A stretch of 64,000 nucleotides of DNA. Source: Croceibacterium soli. Its GTDB lineage: Bacteria; Pseudomonadota; Alphaproteobacteria; Sphingomonadales; Sphingomonadaceae. Shown piece after piece: positions 17,719-26,500 of the stretch (within the stretch, counting starts at the first letter, position 1; each line of letters opens with the position of its first letter). Under the pieces are notes generated by a model, which worked only from the letters and a program-made list of their open reading frames with translations, was not told the DNA's origin and did no database searches. The stretch is from positions 1 to 64,000 of the forward strand of contig NZ_WTYK01000008.1 of assembly GCF_009828065.1 (NCBI RefSeq). Reading direction: 5' to 3'. Both the position numbers and the translations under genes were made by a program.

Positions 17719-19374
17719 ATGGAAACGATCGGCGACGATCTCCGGGCGATGAGCCCTCAGCCATTCGTGCCCGAGTATCTCGAGGCGATGCGCCAGGTGG
17801 GGCAGGAACGGCTTTATCAGGCGGGCGAGATCATCACCCCCGTCGGCCAGCGCATGGATCGCTTTCTGCTGGTGCTCGACGGCCGGGTCGACATCGTCCA
17901 CCCGTTCACCGGGGAAACGCTGATCGCCGGCGCGATGAGCTCAGGCCAGTTCCTTGGCGAGCTCAACTTCCTCAACGCCGGTACCAACACCACCCCGATC
18001 CGCGCCGGGGCCGACACGCTGATGCTCGAGGTGCCGCGAACCGAAATGCTGGAGCTGATGGCTCGTATCCCGGAACTCGGCGATCACATCATCACCGTCT
18101 TCGCGGCGCGTCGGCGGAGGCTGCTGGAGGACAAGCGCAGCGCGGTTACCGTGATCGGGGCGGACCGCGATCCAGCGGTGCAGCGCGTCGCGGTGTTTCT
18201 GTCTCGGAATCGTATCCCGTTCCAGAACTACGACCTCGACGAGAAGTCCGAGACGGCGATCGCGCTGTGCGAGCTGGTCCGGCACCGGCCGTCGGTGGTG
18301 ACCGACATGGGCACCCGCATCGAGAACCCGACACCCCGCAAGGTCGCGGCATTGCTCGGCCTCGACCTGGAGACAACCGAAGTCGAGCAGCTCGACCTAC
18401 TCATCGTGGGCGGCGGGCCGGCGGGCGTGGCGGCGGCGGTCTACGCCGGGTCTGAGGGCCTCAAGGCGCTGGTGATCGAGGACACCGCGATCGGCGGCCA
18501 AGCCGGCACTAGCAGCCGGATCGAGAACTATATGGGCTTCCCGAGCGGCATCTCGGGTGCGGACCTCGTGTTCCGCGGGCAGATCCAGGCGATGAAGTTC
18601 GGCACGCGCTTTGCCATGCCGCGCCGCGTGCAGAGCCTGTCGCGCATCGAGGACGGGTTCTGCGCCACGCTCGAAGACGGCAGTACACTATGCGCTCGCG
18701 CCGTGCTTGTGGCGACAGGCGTGCAGTACCGGCGGCTGCCAATCGACCGGCTCGAGGCCCTTGAGGGTGCAGGGGTTTATTACGCCGCTACCGAGATGGA
18801 GGCGCGCTTCTGCCGCAATACCGAGGCGGTGGTGATCGGCGGCGGCAACTCAGCCGGGCAGGCGGCGATGTTCCTTTCACGTCACGCCCTGCACGTCCAC
18901 TTGCTGGTGCGGGGGCACGACTTGTCCGCGACGATGAGCGACTACTTGCGCCGCCGGCTCGAGGCAGATCCGGCGATCACCATCCGCTACGGCTCGCAGC
19001 TCTGCGCCCTCGAGGGCGACGAGCAGCTCGAAGCCGTAATCTGCGCCGAGCCTACCGGACAGGTGCGGCTCGGCGCAAAAGCGTTGTTCATCATGATCGG
19101 CGCGGCGCCGAACACCGATTGGCTGTCGGGTCTCGTCGAGCTGGACGAGAAAGGCTTTGTCAGGACCGGTCCGGAAGCCGGAGTTGCTAGTTCTTACGAA
19201 ACCACGCATCCCGGCATATTCGCCGTCGGCGACGTGCGCTCCGGATCCGTCAAGCGCGTGGCGTCGGCCGTCGGCGAAGGGTCGGTGGTGGTGAGCGCGA
19301 TCTGGTCCTATCTCGACGCTCAGCTTGATCGCGGGCAGGCTCTATCTTCGGCCACGAGGACCGGAGTTGTTTAA
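17719..19374 (+). CDS. cNMP-binding / thioredoxin-reductase-like fusion flavoprotein
   Basis: A 551-residue three-part protein. Residues 15-125 form a cyclic-nucleotide-binding beta-barrel (RMDRFLLVLDGRVDIVHP, SGQFLGELNFL). Residues 140-215 resemble a glutaredoxin-like segment (VTVIGADRDPAVQRVAVFL, PFQNYDLDE). Residues 225-545 are a thioredoxin-reductase-type flavoprotein with FAD motif GGGPAG at 231-236, NADPH motif VIGGGNSAG at 372-380 and the FAD-binding GIFAVGDVR. The redox-active CxxC is absent: the aligned place reads YYAATEMEARFC, so classical thioredoxin reduction is unlikely. A cAMP- or cGMP-gated oxidoreductase is inferred. It ends 115 bases before the ECF41 promoter. Confidence 0.85.
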   Translation: METIGDDLRAMSPQPFVPEYLEAMRQVGQERLYQAGEIITPVGQRMDRFLLVLDGRVDIVHPFTGETLIAGAMSSGQFLGELNFLNAGTNTTPIRAGADTLMLEVPRTEMLELMARIPELGDHIITVFAARRRRLLEDKRSAVTVIGADRDPAVQRVAVFLSRNRIPFQNYDLDEKSETAIALCELVRHRPSVVTDMGTRIENPTPRKVAALLGLDLETTEVEQLDLLIVGGGPAGVAAAVYAGSEGLKALVIEDTAIGGQAGTSSRIENYMGFPSGISGADLVFRGQIQAMKFGTRFAMPRRVQSLSRIEDGFCATLEDGSTLCARAVLVATGVQYRRLPIDRLEALEGAGVYYAATEMEARFCRNTEAVVIGGGNSAGQAAMFLSRHALHVHLLVRGHDLSATMSDYLRRRLEADPAITIRYGSQLCALEGDEQLEAVICAEPTGQVRLGAKALFIMIGAAPNTDWLSGLVELDEKGFVRTGPEAGVASSYETTHPGIFAVGDVRSGSVKRVASAVGEGSVVVSAIWSYLDAQLDRGQALSSATRTGVV

Positions 19375-19489
19375 GTCCGCTTTTACCAGAATGACGTTTC
19401 AGAGCTGCCTGGCCGCTATCCGCCCATTCGTGGCCCTTGCTGGCTTCCACGGCTTGACCTTCGTTCTATTTCATTAGTTTTCGAGCCGA

Positions 19490-19517
19490 TGTCACATCCG
19501 TCGGAGTCTGCCTCGTC
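19490..19517 (+). promoter_or_regulatory. ECF41 sigma-factor promoter
   Basis: TGTCACA at 19490-19496 and CGTC at 19514-19517, separated by 17 bases, match the published ECF41 -35/-10 consensus (TGTCACA and CGTC). The -10 element is about 40 bases before the decarboxylase-family ATG. The downstream sigma gene belongs to ECF41, so this is its expected autoregulated promoter. Confidence 0.85.
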
Positions 19518-19555
19518 ATAGTTCCGAGCGCTTCGATGCTCATGACAGGAGACCT

Positions 19556-20029
19556 ATGATGACCCCTCGCCTCGACAACCCGTCCGCACTGTTCCCCGCC
19601 GGCTTTGAGGCAATGGTCGCACTCGAGCAGGCGCTCGCACAGGCTATCGATCCAGAGTTGTTGGAGCTGGTCAAACTGCGCGCATCGCAAATCAATGGCT
19701 GCGCCTTTTGCATTTACATGCACACCACTGACTTACGTAAGCGCGGAGTGGACGAGATGAAGTTGTACCTGCTCAACGCTTGGCGGGACTCTTATCTCTT
19801 TTCCAAACGCGAGCGAGCGGCTCTTGCTTGGACCGAAGCCCTGACACGGGTCGCGGACGACGGCGCACCGGATGACGAGTACATCGCCCTGGCCGAGCAA
19901 TTCAGCGAGAAAGAGCGGGTGCAACTGACCTTCGCCATCGGCGCGATTAACGTCTGGAACCGGCTTCAAGTCGGCTTCCACGTCGCCCACCCGCCGCGCG
20001 GTGCAGCAATGCATGCCGATGCCGCCTAA
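19556..20029 (+). CDS. carboxymuconolactone decarboxylase-family protein (AhpD-like)
   Basis: A 157-residue CMD/AhpD-like protein with the redox motif GCAFCIYMH (Cys49, Cys52, His56), which suggests peroxidase-type thiol chemistry rather than decarboxylation. The start at 19556 follows AGGAGA. ECF41 sigma factors are characteristically encoded next to a carboxymuconolactone decarboxylase, oxidoreductase or epimerase, so this is the sigma partner. The 3' end overlaps the sigma gene, and the ECF41 promoter lies directly upstream. Confidence 0.92.
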   Translation: MMTPRLDNPSALFPAGFEAMVALEQALAQAIDPELLELVKLRASQINGCAFCIYMHTTDLRKRGVDEMKLYLLNAWRDSYLFSKRERAALAWTEALTRVADDGAPDDEYIALAEQFSEKERVQLTFAIGAINVWNRLQVGFHVAHPPRGAAMHADAA

Positions 20030-20900
20030 CGAGCGCCTGGCCGATTTCGAGGCGCAGCGGCCGCGATTGTTGCGCCTCGCATACCGCATGCTGGGTTCAC
20101 ACAGTGAAGCGGAGGATGTGATCCAAGACGCTTGGCCGCGCTGGAGCTCTGTAACCGGCGAGGTCGACGTGCCGGCGGCATACCTCACCCGGATCGTGAC
20201 TCGTCTGTGCCTCGACCAGCTCAAATCGGCACGGGCACGGCGCGAGGAGTATGTCGGCCCCTGGTTGCCCGACCCGCTTATGCAGCATGCTGGCGAGGAG
20301 GCAGTCGCCGACGACGTCACTCTGACGCTCATGATGGCGATGGAGCGGCTTTCCCCTCTCGAGCGCGCTGCCTTCCTGTTGCATGACATCTTCGACACGC
20401 CGTTAGACGAGGTAGCGGCAATACTTGAGCGCGAGCCCGCAGCGGTTCGCCAGCTTGCGTCGCGCGCACGCCGCCACCTGCGTGAGGCACGACCGCGCTA
20501 TACGCTATCGCCGCAAGGAGCGGCGGATCTCGTGCGCGCTTTTCATGAGGCCAGCACGAAGGGCGATATCGAAGCCTTGAGTGGAATTCTTTCCGACCAG
20601 GTTACGGTCTTTTCCGACGGCGGCGGCAAGATCCTCGCTTTCCGCAATGTCGTCCGAGGAATGGATCGGGTGCTCCGCCTGTTCCGAGGGCTGGCGCGCA
20701 AGGCGGCGTACCGGCCGAAATTGCTTGCGACCGTGATGATCGACGGCCTTCCCGGCTTCGTCAGCATCGATCGCGGGGCGGCTCTGCAGACTACGGCGAT
20801 CGAAGTCCGCGACGGAAAGATCACCGCTCTCTATATCGTGCGCAACCCAGACAAGCTGCGGCACGTCCATGCGATGCTGGCCGAAGGACGGGAGGGATAA
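20013..20900 (+). CDS. ECF41-family RNA polymerase sigma factor (SigJ-like)
   Basis: About 295 residues. Sigma region 2 (LLRLAYRMLGSHSEAEDVIQD) is followed by the linker motif WLPDP near residue 84, sigma region 4 (LSPLERAAFLLHDIFDTPLDEV), then a SnoaL-like C-terminal extension carrying DGGGK near 202 and NPDKL near 278. WLPxP, DGGGK and NPDKL are the diagnostic ECF41 motifs. The fused SnoaL domain replaces an anti-sigma factor in controlling activity. Possible starts are GTG 20001, ATG 20013 and ATG 20019, all overlapping the CMD gene, so the exact N-terminus is uncertain. Confidence 0.92.
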   Translation: MPMPPNERLADFEAQRPRLLRLAYRMLGSHSEAEDVIQDAWPRWSSVTGEVDVPAAYLTRIVTRLCLDQLKSARARREEYVGPWLPDPLMQHAGEEAVADDVTLTLMMAMERLSPLERAAFLLHDIFDTPLDEVAAILEREPAAVRQLASRARRHLREARPRYTLSPQGAADLVRAFHEASTKGDIEALSGILSDQVTVFSDGGGKILAFRNVVRGMDRVLRLFRGLARKAAYRPKLLATVMIDGLPGFVSIDRGAALQTTAIEVRDGKITALYIVRNPDKLRHVHAMLAEGREG

Positions 20901-21048
20901 GACCCAAGAAGCGAAGTGAGGGGTGGTCGTCCGCTAAGGACCCGTTCCGCCCCGAAGCCGAGCTCAGCTGCTCGTCAATGTCACCCTTTCGCGGCTCTCG
21001 CTCATTCGATAGCTAGGGGATCCGCACATCCAGTTTCAGGACCGCCGT

Positions 21049-21792
21049 ATGTCTTCCGACTTCGCAACGTTTGCTGCTCTTCACGTCGCTGGCGATCCTC
21101 TCGTTCTTTACAACATTTGGGACCCTGGCAGCGCCAAAGCTGTCGCAGGGGCCGGAGCCAAAGCTCTGGCGACGGGTAGCCATCCAGTTGGGGACGCGAG
21201 CGGGTTTGGCGACGGTCAGAGAGTGCCGCTGAGTTACGTGTTCGACAATGCGCGCCGGATCATTGCAGCTACGGACCTTCCCCTCACCGTAGACTTCGAA
21301 GGAGCATACTCGACTGACCCGGAAGAAGGCGCCGCCAACGTCGCCCGCCTGAAAGAGACGGGGGTGGTTGGCTGCAACCTGAAAGATCAGGTCATCGGAG
21401 GTGAAGGTCTCCACCCTATAGGAGACCAGGTCGACAGGATCACTTCCATCCGGAGTAAGGTCGGCGAGGACTTCTTCATCAACGCCAGGACCGACCTGAT
21501 GCTCAAGGCGAAGGTGCACGACGAGGCTTTGGTAGACCAGATCATCGAGCGCGGGCAAGCCTTCGCCGATGCCGGTGCAAGCGGGTTATTTGTGCCGCGC
21601 CTTTCAGACCCGAGGCACGTTGAGCGAGTGGTCCGCGAGGTTCCGCTGCCTTTGAACCTCATTGCCTTTCCCGGAGCCCCCTCAAAGCAGGAATGGGCGG
21701 CCGCTGGCGTCGCCCGGATCAGCCACGGCCCATTCCCTTTCAGAACGCTGATGGAGCAGCTTCAGGCTAACGCGAAGGAGGCCTTCGCTTGA
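21049..21792 (+). CDS. isocitrate lyase/PEP mutase superfamily protein
   Basis: A 247-residue TIM-barrel protein of the PEP mutase/isocitrate lyase superfamily. LYNIWDPGSAKAV near residues 20-32, LTVDFEGAY, CNLKDQ and FFINARTDL correspond to the family's metal and substrate-binding strands. These short members often act as carboxyvinyl-carboxyphosphonate-type or 2-methylisocitrate-type lyases, but the usual nucleophile segment of isocitrate lyases is not apparent, so the reaction is unknown. It is a single gene with no clear partners. Confidence 0.85.
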   Translation: MSSDFATFAALHVAGDPLVLYNIWDPGSAKAVAGAGAKALATGSHPVGDASGFGDGQRVPLSYVFDNARRIIAATDLPLTVDFEGAYSTDPEEGAANVARLKETGVVGCNLKDQVIGGEGLHPIGDQVDRITSIRSKVGEDFFINARTDLMLKAKVHDEALVDQIIERGQAFADAGASGLFVPRLSDPRHVERVVREVPLPLNLIAFPGAPSKQEWAAAGVARISHGPFPFRTLMEQLQANAKEAFA

Positions 21793-22071
21793 GCCATCAA
21801 GCATGAGGGATCTGCTCCGTGCTGGCGACAAGCCTCCGAACGGCCTGAGCAAATCGCAGCTTCAGATTAAGCCCGCTCGCAAGCTGCCCGTCCGCTATCG
21901 GCCCAAGACATGCCGCTCCAGCCGAGCCCATTCTCTCGCTTAGCCATTCAGGCCGAGGAGTAAGAGCACGGGCTAATCACAGTATGATCCTAGCGTGCAG
22001 GAGCGCGCTCCCTGGGGATTACAGCGAAGACGCCCTGTTGCTCGCCGAGCGAACAGAGATCTGATCTTGAG
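21793..22071. other. intergenic, no gene recognised
   Basis: The spacer between the PEP-mutase-like gene and the amidohydrolase (21793-22172) holds the second copy of the dispersed 16-mer at 21890 and a strong hairpin at 22072-22100. No coding or RNA gene was recognised in the rest. Confidence 0.5.
21890..21905 (+). repeat. dispersed 16-mer GTCCGCTNNCGGCCCA, copy 2
   Basis: The sequence GTCCGCTATCGGCCCA lies in the spacer after the PEP-mutase-like gene and has the same fixed bases as the copies at 17549 and 23303. Confidence 0.5.
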
Positions 22072-22100
22072 GCGGTCCTTCAGCTCGTCTGAAGGACCGC
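22072..22100. terminator. perfect 12-bp hairpin, possible terminator
   Basis: GCGGTCCTTCAG, a 5-base loop, then CTGAAGGACCGC form a perfect inverted repeat between two converging genes, 72 bases from the amidohydrolase stop. No T-tract follows on either strand, so it is either a weak bidirectional terminator or a small repeat element. Confidence 0.45.
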
Positions 22101-22172
22101 TTCGCGGACGACAGCATCATCCAGTACACGACCTATAGTGGGTGGAAGCGGACGTTCCCGAGCGTTTGGCTG

Positions 22173-23195
22173 TCACATCGCGTGGTGCCGAGCAATCTCT
22201 TCTGGGCTGAGGCGGAGGAACCGTGCCGCGTTGTTGTAGAGAATGTCGCGCTTTTCTGTGCTGGTGAGGAAAGGCGCCTCCTCGATCACGCTGATGGCAG
22301 GCTCAATGACACCGGGCCAGATCATTTGATCCGAACCGAACATGATCCGGTCCGCATATCCGGCGTCAACGATCTCTTGCAGGAAGCGGTAAAATGCCGC
22401 CCGCGGCTCTGTGTAGATAATCCCTCCAAGATCGACATAGACTTGCGGGTGACTGAACATCAGCGCGCGCAGTTGGTCGGCCATCGGATAGCCCGCGTGC
22501 ATGATGTAAAGGCGAAGCCGCGGGTGCCGGACGAGCACCTCCTCAAGCAAGAGCGGATTGCCAAGCGCTGCCCGATAGCCGTTGTCGCCATAGGGTGTGC
22601 CCGGAGCAGCTGACCCCATGTGAATCGCGACCGGGATGTCCAGTTCTTCAGCAAGTGCCCAATATGGTTCGAGACGCGGATCAGTTACGACCACCCCTTC
22701 GTACTGCGCGTTGATTTCACCGAGCACGCGAAGCTCTCCACTGGCGTGGAGGCTCCGGAGCTGCGCAACTGATTTCGGTTCCACGTATCGGCAGCAAGGA
22801 GTTCCCGGCAGCCGAAAGTCGATGCCGGGAATGATGCGACGCGGCGCAGCGGCTCGCCATACCCGCATTAGTCCGGGCTCACCGCTGACCATGCCAATGA
22901 TGTTATGCCGCTCCATGATCGCAACCGTTTCCCGCATCACCTGCTCGTCGCTGTCCAGCGCCGGAATGGGGTTCGCGCAAGGCGGGTCGATGTTCATGGC
23001 CATTCCCGCCTCGACCCCGTTCTGCGGATCAGACCGGGGCATGACAAGGAAAGGCGCACACAGCGCCATAGGATTGTCGCCGTATTGGCTTACGTGCCGC
23101 GCGTGAAGATGCATGTCGATAATTGGCAGGCGCTCGGCCGCTGCGGTCGTTCCGGTCACAAGCAAGAGACAGGCTGCAAATGCGAATCTGATCAT
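22173..23195 (-). CDS. exported amidohydrolase-family protein
   Basis: A 340-residue protein with a signal peptide (hydrophobic residues 3-18, cleavage after TTAAA near residue 20). The mature part is a metal-dependent hydrolase of the amidohydrolase_2 TIM-barrel type. HLH at residues 29-31 (IDMHLHAR) supplies the first two metal ligands, with further ligands in AIHMGSA, YIMHAGYP and the Asp of FGSDQ. Export to the periplasm is unusual for this family, whose cytosolic members are decarboxylases or lactonases. Substrate unknown. It is flanked by long spacers and is probably monocistronic. Confidence 0.88.
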   Translation of the reverse strand: MIRFAFAACLLLVTGTTAAAERLPIIDMHLHARHVSQYGDNPMALCAPFLVMPRSDPQNGVEAGMAMNIDPPCANPIPALDSDEQVMRETVAIMERHNIIGMVSGEPGLMRVWRAAAPRRIIPGIDFRLPGTPCCRYVEPKSVAQLRSLHASGELRVLGEINAQYEGVVVTDPRLEPYWALAEELDIPVAIHMGSAAPGTPYGDNGYRAALGNPLLLEEVLVRHPRLRLYIMHAGYPMADQLRALMFSHPQVYVDLGGIIYTEPRAAFYRFLQEIVDAGYADRIMFGSDQMIWPGVIEPAISVIEEAPFLTSTEKRDILYNNAARFLRLSPEEIARHHAM

Positions 23196-23524
23196 CCGCT
23201 TCCTTCCGATTGAGCAGTTCGCATAGCATCCAACCAGGGAAATGTCCGCTGTTGGTCGGCTCCCGCCAGTCCGCTTTTCCGCGCCATAAGTCCGAAAGCT
23301 GCCGTCCGCTTACGGCCCAGGAGCCGCCAGGCTGCTCATGGCTGAGCCGCCGGGCAGCTAAGCGCCCAACTCCGGCGGATTCGCTAGCAGTGAGGACCGC
23401 TAAGAAGCGGACACCGGTGCTGGCGAGGCCAAGTTAGCCAGAAGTCCGTCGGGAGATCCGCCGGACACGCCGAAGGGTACGCCGACTTCGGCTCGGTTCG
23501 ATGTCAGCAACGCACATGACGAAA
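23196..23524. other. intergenic with GTCCGCT repeats
   Basis: The spacer between the amidohydrolase and autotransporter genes has no recognisable gene. It contains several GTCCGCT motifs (near 23247, 23272 and 23303), including one full 16-mer, so it is a concentration point of the dispersed repeat. Confidence 0.5.
23303..23318 (+). repeat. dispersed 16-mer GTCCGCTNNCGGCCCA, copy 3
   Basis: The sequence GTCCGCTTACGGCCCA lies between the amidohydrolase and autotransporter genes and matches copies 1 and 2 at all fixed positions. Confidence 0.5.
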
Positions 23525-23558
23525 GTGCCCCGCCGTGCAAGGCAGCACGGCGGGGCAC
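23525..23558 (-). terminator. rho-independent terminator of the autotransporter gene
   Basis: A perfect 14-bp GC-rich stem (GTGCCCCGCCGTGC and its complement) with a 6-base loop begins 15 bases after the autotransporter stop on the minus strand and is followed by TTTC. Confidence 0.8.
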
Positions 23559-23572
23559 CTGGCTTCTGAAAC

Positions 23573-26500
23573 TCAGAAGTGGATCGACGCCGAGACCTTC
23601 ACGCTGTTGCTGTCGAAGGTTTTCGAGAAGCTGCCGGTGTATCCCAGCTCGAGATCAACCACGCCTCCCGAATAACGAACGCCCGCCTCGAGTTCTGCAG
23701 CGCTCCTGGCAATCGGCAGGCCGGTGATCGTTCCCCCGGCCGAGTTGCCGGTGAAGGCGATCGTCGCCTCGGACATGCGGTCGCCCCAGGCGCGCCGATA
23801 TGCGCCCGAGAGATACGGCGCGACGCCGCCGACCGGGTTGGCTGCGAGACGAAGACCAAGATCGGCGAACGTCACGTCACGGTCCAGGCCGTCGACAGTC
23901 AGCGCCGTCGCGCCGCCGACCTCGGTGAACCGGTCCATGTCCAGCGAGACGTGATTGAGCCCAGCGAAAGGCTCGATCGAAGCGACACCCATCGGAAGCG
24001 CATAGCCGATTTCGCCGTAGTACGAGGTGTACTCTCCTTCGAACGCGCTGCTGACGGTCGCCGAGATCGTGCCCAGCCTCGTGTTGCGGCTGGCAGCCCC
24101 ATCGATCCAGCCGAACTGCACGCCGGCGCGGGCCGACAGGCCCATCGTGCTCGCATAAGATGCCTGTGCCAGCGCGAACTTCACGTCGCTGTCGCTGATC
24201 TGGCTCCGGTCCGGGTCCTGCCAGAGCTTGCCCAGCCCAACCGTGAAGTCGAACCCATCGGCGGCGTAGCCCAGACCGCCAGCCGCGCCGGCGTTGTCGG
24301 TTTTGAAGCCCGTGACACCGTCGCTGCCTGAAGCGCTAAGCTCACCTGCAAGGCCTGTACCCCAGACGAAGGCTCCGACAGCCGCTTGCGGCTGCGGTGC
24401 GGCCTGGCGGCGCAACATGTAGGCGGTCTCGACCAGCGATGCACCGTAGGTCGGATACACGCCGCCGGTGAGCGTCTCGAAGTTGGTAGCCACCTGATCA
24501 CGAGCGAGGACGAGCGTGGCGTCGTACAGGGGCGTACCGAACTCGAGGCCCTCTATGAGGGCGCCAACGGTAGCCTGGTTCGGCGTGGCAGCATAAGTCG
24601 AGAAGTCGATGTCGTTGCGGCTTAGCCGCAGCGAGACGGTATCGACCGTGTAGCTGAGCAGCGGCACGAGATAGGCGAGGTTGGTCTGCACTTCGCCGAA
24701 TTGGCCGGAGATGCCGTTCTCGGCCGTAAGGATCGTGTAATCGGTGGCCGGCCCGTAGAGTCCGCTCTCCGCCAGCACGTTCACCGTGGCATTGCCGAGC
24801 GTTGCCGTGCCAGTGACGTTGGTACGGTCGGAGTTGCCGGCCGGATCGACCTCGACTTCGTAAACCGAGGCAGCGGTGAGCGTCAGGTCGCCGACAAACG
24901 TGATGGTGTCGATCGAGTTACCCGGCGCGAGTGTACCGCCGCTCACCGTCGTGCTGCCGAGCGTACCCGCGCCGCCGAGAGTTCCGCCGTCGTTGACGAG
25001 GAAGTTCGCGTTGGAGAAGTCGCCGTTGACCGAAAGCGTGCCGCCATCGACCTGCCCGGTGCCGGTGAACCCGGTGCCATCGCCGTTGAGCTTGAGGTCG
25101 CCCGAGCCGTCCTTCAAGAGGGTCCCGGTGCCGGTAACCGCACCAGCGAACACGCTGTCGGCGGTCTGCTGGACGGTGAGGTCTGTATCACCAAGGAGCA
25201 GGGTGCCGCCCGTCCCCGATAGCTCGGCGATCGTCTGTTCCCCGCTCTCAATCTGGGACAGGTCGAATGTGCCGCCCTCGGAAAGGTCGAGCTGCGTGTC
25301 TTCCGCGAGCTGACCGGCAAAAGCGATCGCGCCAGCGTTGATCGTCGTGGTGCCCCCGAAATCATAGAGGCCGCTGAAGGTCAGCGTGCCGGCGCCGAAC
25401 TTGTTCAGCGTACCCGAACCCGAGAAGTCGCCGAGGAACTCGTAGTTGTCGGACCGGTCGAAATTGAACACGCCGTTGTTGACGATGCTGCCGACATAAG
25501 TCCCTGCGGTTCCGCCGAGGCCAAGGGTGAAGAACCCGTCGCCCTGGGTTACGACGTCGCTATCGAGGGATCCAGACAGGATCACGCCGCCGTTCGCGAT
25601 CACCGTGTCACCGGTGTACGTCAGCGAGTTGCCGGTCACCTCGTACACCGCTTCCCCGATGAGCGTGACCCCTCCGGACCCGGAGATCGCCAGTTCGTCG
25701 ATTTCTACGTGATCGAAATTCAGGACAAGCGTGCCGTCGTTGAGAACATCGGAGGTCAGGATCGGGGAGGTGACCTGCGCGTCCACCGTGACTTCATTGA
25801 CCTGCAGCGACGCTCCCTCAAGGATTGCGACCTGTTCGAAGTCCCCAACGTAGCTGGCGGTCGTCCAGTAGCCCGTGGCTACGCGCAAGGTCTCGAAGTT
25901 CTCAGCACTTCCGATGACCTGCGTGGAGGTGAGCCCAAGAACGTCGCCCTCCAGGATCAGGATGTCGGTACCATCTCCGGCGTCGATGGTACCCACAACC
26001 GAGCTGCCGGTGCGCAAGGTCACGCTGTCATCGTACTCAGCGAGCTGGACAGCCACTCCTCCAGCACCGTGCAACGAGCCCGAATTGATCAGCGTCGTCT
26101 GCGAGGCGGAGACAACTGCAGGGCCGGATTCGCCAGTGATCGAGCCGCTGTTGTTCAACGTCACTGCACCAAGCGCACCGCTGTCGACGCCGATGCTTTC
26201 CCCGGTGACGGTTCCGGTGTTAGCGAGCGAGAACGCGCCGCTGAAATAGGCTTCGATACCTGCCGCGGCGCCATTGATGGTGCCGCTGTTGACCAGCGTT
26301 GCGGCTGCCATATCGCTGCCGAACGCGACGCCGCTGGCCAAGCTGCCGGTTCCACTGATGGTGCCGCTGTTGACCACACTGGCGGTCAATCCGCTGCGCT
26401 CCTCGCTGTCGAGAGCAGTTCCCTGGACCAGGACGCCGCCGGCGACGCCGGTGATATCGCCGTCGTTGACGACGTCGCCGCCGCCCGAGAGGATCACACC

